Assembly: GCA_029547145.1 (NCBI GenBank)
Contig: JAKPPV010000021.1
Coordinates: 1-64,000 of the forward strand
Origin: Methanobacteriota archaeon
Lineage (GTDB): Archaea; Halobacteriota; Methanomicrobia; Methanomicrobiales; Methanospirillaceae
Reading direction: 5' to 3'
Length of the DNA stretch: 64,000 nucleotides
Part shown: positions 58,808 to 64,000 of the stretch, piece by piece
How positions within the stretch are numbered: the stretch's first letter is position 1
Layout of the letters: each line of letters starts with the position of its first letter
Notes under the pieces: generated by a model
The model's database searches: none
What the model was told of the DNA's origin: nothing
The model's input: the letters and a program-made list of their open reading frames with translations, nothing else
Program-made: the position numbers and the translations under genes

Positions 58808-60241
58808 TCAGACGTTCGGCTGGATGTGCAGGCTTCCGTCGAGCGGCACCAGGCTCCTGAACTGGGTGTCGGTGAGGGGCTGCAGGTCCTGCTGCCGGAA
58901 CTGCTCCCGGTGGGTGTCGTAGTACTGGTAGAAGTTCTGGTCGACGTGGTAGACCTCGTTGGTTTCGGGGTTGTAGACCCGGTCCCGGTTCAGGATGTAA
59001 TCCTCGAACTTCTCCATGAAGATGTCCTCGTTCTCCTGGCGCGCATACCAGTCCTTTAACTGCTGCTCGCGGTCGTCGCTCCCGCCGGAACCCCCGGAAC
59101 CGGCCGGCCGGGAGACGGCCCTCCAGGAGGCGGAAAGAAGGCGGCGGCACTCTTCGAGGGTCGCCTGGCTGTAGTCGATGGAGAGGAACGACTCGAGGAG
59201 GACGGGGGCGTCCCGCTCCCAGTCGGTCGCCGGGGCGTAGACCCCCCAGAGGTAATTGACCGTGGTGTAGTACCCCCCTCCCGCCTGGGAGGTCCCGACC
59301 ACGAACAACCCGGTCGTCGGGTTCCCGCTGTTCGAGAAGGCGATACGCATCGCCCTGACGGTCGTCGAGCCGCCCTGGAGCGCAGAGAGGTCGGTCTCCT
59401 CGTGCGACAGGATCCGGACGTCGGAGACGGTCGAGAAGTCCCGGGAGAGGTACCCGGTCAGGTACTCCTCGGGGGTGATGCCGGGCGGAAGCGTCGTCCC
59501 GGGCTCCATATGCAGGCCGTTCAGGAAGACGACGCCCCGCGTATTCTGCGGGTCCGCAGCGATCAGCCCCGCGCAGTAGGGCATCACCTGGACGTTCCAC
59601 CCGTCGGGGACCTTCATCGAGACCCCGCCGGAGAGCTGCCTCGGGCGGAGCGGGCCGATGCCGCCGGTGACCGGCGTGCCCGTCGCCGGCACGGGGAGCT
59701 GGGAGAAGGAAGCGGCGATCGCCCGCATCACCGGTTCGTCCCGCGTAAAGGTGCTCCGGGGGGCCTCGTAGGCGGAGTAGATGCCGTACGGGGACCGGAC
59801 GAAGACCGTGAAGACCCCGTTCATCGGCACCCCGGCCCGGTCGTAGGCGGCGACGAGTTCGAGCATCGAGCCGTCACGGGCCTGCCGGGCGGAACTGACC
59901 GTGAATCCCGTCGTGCGCTGCGCCTCCTGGCCGACCAGGTAGTTCGCGACCGTCCCGGCGTTCGCCGTGCGGTACGAGCCGCTCAGGAAGAGCGGGCGGA
60001 GCACGACCCGGGCGCCGTTCGTGTCCGGTGCGCGGACCTCGATCGCATCGCCCACGGAGACGACCCAGGAGGGGGGTTTCTCGAGGGTGAAGAGGTGAAC
60101 CGGATCGGAGTAGGGCTGCAATCCCGGGGCGCCGGCGAGACCGGTTGCGTTCTGCCCCGCCGGGGTGCTGCACCCGGTGCAGAGCAGCGCCCCGGAGAGA
60201 AGGAGGACGACGACCAGAGGGAACGTGCGAAATGGCATCAT
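58808..60241 (-). CDS. Secreted lipoprotein
   Basis: 477 residues. A signal peptide with a lipobox-like LCTGC (about 20-24) indicates a lipid-anchored extracytoplasmic protein. Two roughly 170-residue repeats are visible: residues 40-185 and 205-355 both contain a PPSWVV/PDGWNV strand motif, a hydrophobic core and a conserved end (AIAASFSQL / LLESFLSIDY). The C-terminal 100 residues are hydrophilic. Function unknown. Convergent with the Zn-ribbon gene. Confidence 0.78.
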   Translation of the reverse strand: MMPFRTFPLVVVLLLSGALLCTGCSTPAGQNATGLAGAPGLQPYSDPVHLFTLEKPPSWVVSVGDAIEVRAPDTNGARVVLRPLFLSGSYRTANAGTVANYLVGQEAQRTTGFTVSSARQARDGSMLELVAAYDRAGVPMNGVFTVFVRSPYGIYSAYEAPRSTFTRDEPVMRAIAASFSQLPVPATGTPVTGGIGPLRPRQLSGGVSMKVPDGWNVQVMPYCAGLIAADPQNTRGVVFLNGLHMEPGTTLPPGITPEEYLTGYLSRDFSTVSDVRILSHEETDLSALQGGSTTVRAMRIAFSNSGNPTTGLFVVGTSQAGGGYYTTVNYLWGVYAPATDWERDAPVLLESFLSIDYSQATLEECRRLLSASWRAVSRPAGSGGSGGSDDREQQLKDWYARQENEDIFMEKFEDYILNRDRVYNPETNEVYHVDQNFYQYYDTHREQFRQQDLQPLTDTQFRSLVPLDGSLHIQPNV

Positions 60242-60458
60242 ACAGGTGGGACGGCCCGCGAGGGGATAACCCTTCTGGAATGGTCGGCAGGCTTATGATG
60301 CCACCGGCCGAATGTATACCCGGCACCGTCGCTGACGTGTGCACGACACACCGGTAAGTCCGACGCGCCTCGTCGCGCGGCCCTGCGTGGGCTTGGGATT
60401 ACAGAGCGTGCGTCCTGTCGCTGCTCTTCTCGGGACTATCGGAATCGGAGTGGAACGT

Positions 60459-60917
60459 ATGGCACGAATGCATGCACGACGGAGGGGCAGGTCGGGTTCC
60501 GTCCGGCCCCACCGGGCAGACCCGCCCGCGTGGTCGACGACCGACGCGTCCGAGATCGAGAAGCTGGTGGTCGACCTCCACCGCAAAGAGCGCTCGACCG
60601 CCGAGATCGGTCTGATCCTGCGGGACCAGTACGCCGTCCCGGACGTGAAGCTCGCCACCGGAAAGCGGATCGGCGAGATCCTGGAAGCGAACGGGCTCAG
60701 GCCCGAGATACCGGAGGACCTCCGGAACCTGATCGTGAAGGCCCTGGGGATGCGCAAGCACCTCGCGGAGAACAAAAACGATCTCCACAACAAGCGCCAG
60801 CTCCAGCTGACCGAGTCGAAGGTACGCCGGCTCGTGAAGTACTACGTCGGCTCGAAGCGCCTTCCGAAGGACTGGGTCTACAAACCCGAGACCGCAGAGA
60901 TCCTGCTCTCGAGATAA
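60459..60917 (+). CDS. rps15: 30S ribosomal protein S15
   Basis: 152 residues, the longer archaeal/eukaryotic uS15 form. [17 protein letters not shown] and the helix [30 protein letters not shown] are typical. First gene of the rps15-DHH-Pcc1-SerRS-rps3ae group. Confidence 0.97.
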   Translation: MARMHARRRGRSGSVRPHRADPPAWSTTDASEIEKLVVDLHRKERSTAEIGLILRDQYAVPDVKLATGKRIGEILEANGLRPEIPEDLRNLIVKALGMRKHLAENKNDLHNKRQLQLTESKVRRLVKYYVGSKRLPKDWVYKPETAEILLSR

Positions 60918-60923
60918 CGCACC

Positions 60924-62126
60924 ATGTCGATCGACGCTGCAGCCGAACGCCTCGCCCGCTTCCTCGAGGAGCAGCGGTACGTGGAGGTCTACGGCCACCA
61001 CGACGCGGACGGGGTGGTGGCGGCGTCGATCATCTGCCACGCGCTCCGGAAGCGGGGGATCGGGTTCCGCCTCCGGGTGGTGGACCGGGTCCCGGACCTC
61101 GATGGCGGGGCGCCCGCCCTCCTCTGCGACCTCGGGGCCGGACTCGAGGACCTCCCGTCCGACGTGGCGGTCCTCGATCACCACGCGCCGGTCGCCCGGG
61201 GGGACGGCGCGGTCCTGAACCCGCACGAGGTCGGGCTCGACGGCGAACGGGTGCTCTGCGCCGCCGCCCTCGCGTTCCTTGTGGCGAACCGGTTCGCGGA
61301 CTGCCGGGACCTCGCCGGGCTCGCCGTCGCGGGCATGCTCGGCGACGGGCAAACCTTCGAGGGCGAGAACGCGGAGATCCTGAACGACGGGCTCGCAAAC
61401 GGGGTCATCGAACTGGCTCAGGGGATCCGGCTCCCGGGCACCACGATCGGGGAGCAGCTGGAGCTCGCGATCGATCCGTTCCTCCCCGGCATCTCCGGGA
61501 ACGCGGACCGGGTCCGGGAGCTCCTCCGGGCCTCCATGGGGGAGGACGGGCCGGAGCTCGACCGCCTCCTCTCCCTGATCGTGCTCGACACGGTCAGGGA
61601 CGCGGCACCGGGGGCGATCGAGGCGCTCTGGGGCGACCGGGTCGTCTGCCTGCGCGAGGTGCTCGCCGACGCGACGACCCTCTCGGCCGTGGTCGACGCC
61701 TGCGGCAAGTCCGGGCGCGGCGGTCTCGCCGCCTCGGTCTGCCTCCGGTCTCCCGGGGCGGTCGAGGAGGCGCGAAAGGTCGCTGCCGGGTACCGGCGGA
61801 GGGTGATCGGCGCGATCGCCGGCGCCCGTCCGGTCGGAGAGAGCACGTGCGCCGTCCTGATCGACGACCCGGCGCTCGTCGGGGATGTGGCGACCGCACT
61901 CGCAGGGCCCGCCGGCGGGCCCGTGCTGGTCGCGGCCCGAAACGGCGACATGGTCCGGGTCTCGACCCGCGCCGACGGGGCGGTCCCGCTCGGGCCCCTG
62001 GTCCGGCAGCTCGCCTCCGAGGCGGGCGGGTCCGGCGGGGGACATGCCCGCCGGGCCGGCGGGTCTGTCCCGGCGGACGGGTTTTTGGGGTTCGCGGCAG
62101 CGTTCGCGGAGGCGGTGGGCGCGTGA
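60924..62126 (+). CDS. DHH-family phosphoesterase (RecJ-like, rps15-associated)
   Basis: 400 residues. Motifs HHDADGVVAAS (about 24-34), CDLGAG, LDHHAPV and GMLGDGQ, and a C-terminal GGSGGGHARRAGG of DHHA1 are all intact. In euryarchaea this position holds a RecJ/GAN-like nuclease associated with the replisome; which of the two DHH proteins here is GAN cannot be told by eye. 6 bp after rps15; overlaps the Pcc1-like gene by 4 bp. Confidence 0.9.
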   Translation: MSIDAAAERLARFLEEQRYVEVYGHHDADGVVAASIICHALRKRGIGFRLRVVDRVPDLDGGAPALLCDLGAGLEDLPSDVAVLDHHAPVARGDGAVLNPHEVGLDGERVLCAAALAFLVANRFADCRDLAGLAVAGMLGDGQTFEGENAEILNDGLANGVIELAQGIRLPGTTIGEQLELAIDPFLPGISGNADRVRELLRASMGEDGPELDRLLSLIVLDTVRDAAPGAIEALWGDRVVCLREVLADATTLSAVVDACGKSGRGGLAASVCLRSPGAVEEARKVAAGYRRRVIGAIAGARPVGESTCAVLIDDPALVGDVATALAGPAGGPVLVAARNGDMVRVSTRADGAVPLGPLVRQLASEAGGSGGGHARRAGGSVPADGFLGFAAAFAEAVGA

Positions 62127-62344
62127 GGTGCGAGGGGGTCATCCGAACCCGGCACCGGCGTCCCGCCTGCGTCGCCGCCGCGCTCGGGCCCGACGACCAC
62201 CTCCTCTGCTCGACCACGGTCGAGGACGGGATGGTCGTCGCCCGTCTCGCGGGGCGCGAGATCGGCTCGATCATCGCGACGATGGACGATTACCTGATGA
62301 ACTGCCAGATTGCGGAGGAGCAATGCAGCCACGATTCAGCCTGA
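62123..62344 (+). CDS. Pcc1-like KEOPS subunit (possible Pcc2)
   Basis: 73 residues from GTG 62123. It has the short Pcc1-type pattern: two strands and a helix (VVARLAGREIGSIIATMDDYLMNCQIAEEQC). A Pcc1 paralogue (Pcc2) has been described as a fifth archaeal KEOPS subunit; the conserved place between DHH and SerRS/S3Ae genes suggests this may be it, with the true Pcc1 at 36910-37179. Overlaps the DHH gene by 4 bp and SerRS by 22 bp. Confidence 0.7.
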   Translation: MRCEGVIRTRHRRPACVAAALGPDDHLLCSTTVEDGMVVARLAGREIGSIIATMDDYLMNCQIAEEQCSHDSA

Positions 62345-63840
62345 GGGCAGACCTCGTCTTCTCGAGAGAGATCCCCGACGAGGCCCGGCCCGCCATCGCG
62401 CGGGCGGTCGAAGAGGCGAACACGGTCCTCTTCCGGAAGGGGGTCCCGAAGGACGCCCCCGAGGACGAGGTCGGCCGGATCACGGAGCACGCGGTCCACG
62501 GTGCGACCCTATCGCTCGCACTGGAGAGCGGGGGCTACACCCGGGTGCACGATGCCCTGTTCCGGTTCAGAAAACAGGTCGCGGCCCTGCTCGGGCGATA
62601 CCGGGTCGGCCTGCGTGACCTGGTGGTCTCCGACTACCGGGTCGACCTGCTGGGTGAGGCCCCGGAGGGGCTCCGGCTCCCCACGCTCCCGTTCATCCGG
62701 TCGGCCGAACGCGGACCGGGCCGGATCGGCCTCGAACTGGCGGTCACGGCCGCGGACCTGGAGAACAAGGTCCCCGACCGGCTGATCCGCCTGATCGAAG
62801 AGAAGGTGGAGGCAGCGGCCTACGGTGGCAAGACCGAGCACTGGGAGCTCGTCTACGAGTCCCCGAGGCGGGAGCACCGCTTCTTCCAGGATCCCACCCA
62901 GGAGATGATCCGGCGCGGCTGGATCAGGCATGCGCTCTCGCGCGGACAGTGGATCCACGGACCGCAGTCGACCCGCCTCTTCCGGGTCTTCGAGGAGATC
63001 GTCATGGAGGAGATCGTCGGGCCCCTGGGGTTCGTCGAGATGATCTTCCCCAAGCTCGTCCCCTGGGAGGTCTGGATCCGGTCGGGGCATGCGAAGGGGG
63101 TCTACCCCGAGATCTACTACGTCTCGACCCCGAAGACCCGCGACCCCGCCTACTGGGAGGAGGTCGCGGATCACTTCAAGGTGACCGGCGAGGTGCCGGT
63201 CGACCTGATCCGGGAGAAGATCGACGGGCCGATCGGCGGGCTCTGCTACGCGCAGTGCCCCTCGTTCTGGCCGTTCATCGGTGGGACGACCCTCGCAAAC
63301 GACTGCCTGCCCGCCCGGATCTTCGACCGCTCGGGGACCTCTCACCGGTACGAGTCGGGGGGTATCCACGGGATCGAACGGGTGGACGAGTTCCACCGGA
63401 TCGAACTCCTCTGGATCGGCACGCCCGAGCAGACGGTCGAGACGGCGGACCTGCTCCACGAGCGGTACCGCCGGCTCTTCGATGACGTCCTCGAACTCGA
63501 GTGGCGCTCGGCACGGGTGACCCCCTGGTTCATGGCCCAGGAAGGGATGGTCGGCGCAGAGGGGACGGAACGGGTCGGGACGACCGACTACGAAGCCGTA
63601 CTCCCGTACGCCGACTCCTGGCTCGAGTTCCAGAACGTCTCGGTGAACGGAGACAAGTACCCGCGGGGATTCAACGTCAAGGTCCAGTCCGGGAAGGACC
63701 TCTGGTCCGGCTGCTCGGGGATCGGCCTCGAGCGGTGGACGGCCGCATTCCTCGCACAGAAGGGCTTCGAGCCCGACGACTGGCCAGCGCCGGTACGCCG
63801 GCGGTTTGGCGATGCACACGAGATCTTCAGATTTGTATAA
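62323..63840 (+). CDS. serS: Methanogen-type seryl-tRNA synthetase
   Basis: 505 residues, the rare SerRS type found in methanogens. Zinc ligands can be placed in YAQCPSFWPF, RVDEFHRIELLWIG and WSGCSGIGLERW, by comparison with Methanosarcina barkeri (Cys, Glu, Cys). Class II motifs 1-3 are embedded. It charges tRNA-Ser. ATG 62323 lies within the end of the Pcc1-like gene. This gene is the best single evidence that the host is a methanogen. Confidence 0.95.
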   Translation: MQPRFSLRADLVFSREIPDEARPAIARAVEEANTVLFRKGVPKDAPEDEVGRITEHAVHGATLSLALESGGYTRVHDALFRFRKQVAALLGRYRVGLRDLVVSDYRVDLLGEAPEGLRLPTLPFIRSAERGPGRIGLELAVTAADLENKVPDRLIRLIEEKVEAAAYGGKTEHWELVYESPRREHRFFQDPTQEMIRRGWIRHALSRGQWIHGPQSTRLFRVFEEIVMEEIVGPLGFVEMIFPKLVPWEVWIRSGHAKGVYPEIYYVSTPKTRDPAYWEEVADHFKVTGEVPVDLIREKIDGPIGGLCYAQCPSFWPFIGGTTLANDCLPARIFDRSGTSHRYESGGIHGIERVDEFHRIELLWIGTPEQTVETADLLHERYRRLFDDVLELEWRSARVTPWFMAQEGMVGAEGTERVGTTDYEAVLPYADSWLEFQNVSVNGDKYPRGFNVKVQSGKDLWSGCSGIGLERWTAAFLAQKGFEPDDWPAPVRRRFGDAHEIFRFV

Positions 63841-63853
63841 CCAAGGTGACTGA

Positions 63854-64000
63854 ATGGCACGAAAGAAGCAGGCCGGACGGCGCGTTGAGGGGTGGAAGGC
63901 GAAGACCTGGTACAAGGTGAACGCCCCGGAGACCTTCAACTCCGCCTACATCGGCGACACGATCTCGGCAGACACCGAGAACCTGATCGGGCGTATCATG
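63854..64000 (+). CDS. rps3ae: 30S ribosomal protein S3Ae (3' end outside window)
   Basis: 49 N-terminal residues are visible and continue to the window edge. MARKKQAGRRVEGWKAKTWYKVNAP matches the eS1 family start. 13 bp after serS. Confidence 0.93.
   Translation, partial: MARKKQAGRRVEGWKAKTWYKVNAPETFNSAYIGDTISADTENLIGRIM

Overview
The window is a gene-dense, high-GC stretch of a euryarchaeal methanogen chromosome, most likely of the order Methanomicrobiales. The support is archaeal: a methanogen-type seryl-tRNA synthetase, ribosomal proteins L15e, L37Ae, S15 and S3Ae, RNase P proteins Rnp2/Rnp3, proteasome alpha subunit, RNA polymerase subunit Rpo12, KEOPS Pcc1-type proteins, archaeal PyrB/PyrI, a digeranylgeranylglyceryl phosphate synthase and an HdrA-like flavoprotein. 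The genus cannot be fixed from the sequence alone. I see no rRNA, CRISPR array or intact insertion sequence. There are two tRNA genes (Glu-CUC, Arg-CCU).

Layout. 1-8.0 kb: mixed accessory genes, including an RNB-family ribonuclease, an Fe-S aldo/keto reductase, a nitroreductase, a QueG-like Fe-S protein and secreted proteins with Thr/Pro linkers. 8.4-12.1 kb: a surface-glycan amidation cassette (DUF354, HisF-like, HisH-like, WbpG-like PP-loop enzyme). 12.5-16.0 kb: a visibly AT-richer divergent cassette with a second PP-loop enzyme, a stand-alone acyl carrier protein, a NadE-like synthetase and a GNAT-like protein. It is followed by about 1.4 kb of decayed sequence ending at tRNA-Glu, and is the best candidate here for an undescribed pathway. 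17.6-25.3 kb: DRG-type GTPase, Trm1, tRNA-Arg, the UbiA-family lipid enzyme, then a tightly overlapped operon gamma-carbonic anhydrase/HdrA-like/MtnA/DUF116, and CoaD.

25.3-37.2 kb is a housekeeping core. On the minus strand a six-gene overlapping operon links a DHH phosphoesterase, a PUA protein, NAC, TrmI, PyrB and PyrI. On the plus strand lie Nnr, MoaC and the archaeal 'exosome superoperon' (L15e, Rnp3, Rnp2, PsmA, SBDS, L37Ae, Rpo12, Brix, Pcc1). The exosome genes normally found between SBDS and L37Ae are missing; with the RNB nuclease at the left end this suggests a different RNA-decay set-up.

37.2-47.3 kb: secreted and membrane proteins (alpha/beta hydrolase, FKBP-like protein, EamA transporter, a four-repeat PEGA protein), a degenerate 2H/metallophosphoesterase fusion and two overlapping sensor kinases. 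47.3-52.6 kb: riboflavin genes (RibB, RbkR-type kinase/regulator), then an XRE regulator ahead of the mevalonate-entry trio HMG-CoA synthase/thiolase/DUF35. 53.2-57.1 kb: a five-gene operon carrying 18 CBS motifs, preceded by a 28-bp palindrome. 57.3-64 kb: Era-like GTPase/DUF2073/Zn-ribbon trio, a lipoprotein, and the S15/DHH/Pcc1-like/SerRS/S3Ae group, cut by the window end.
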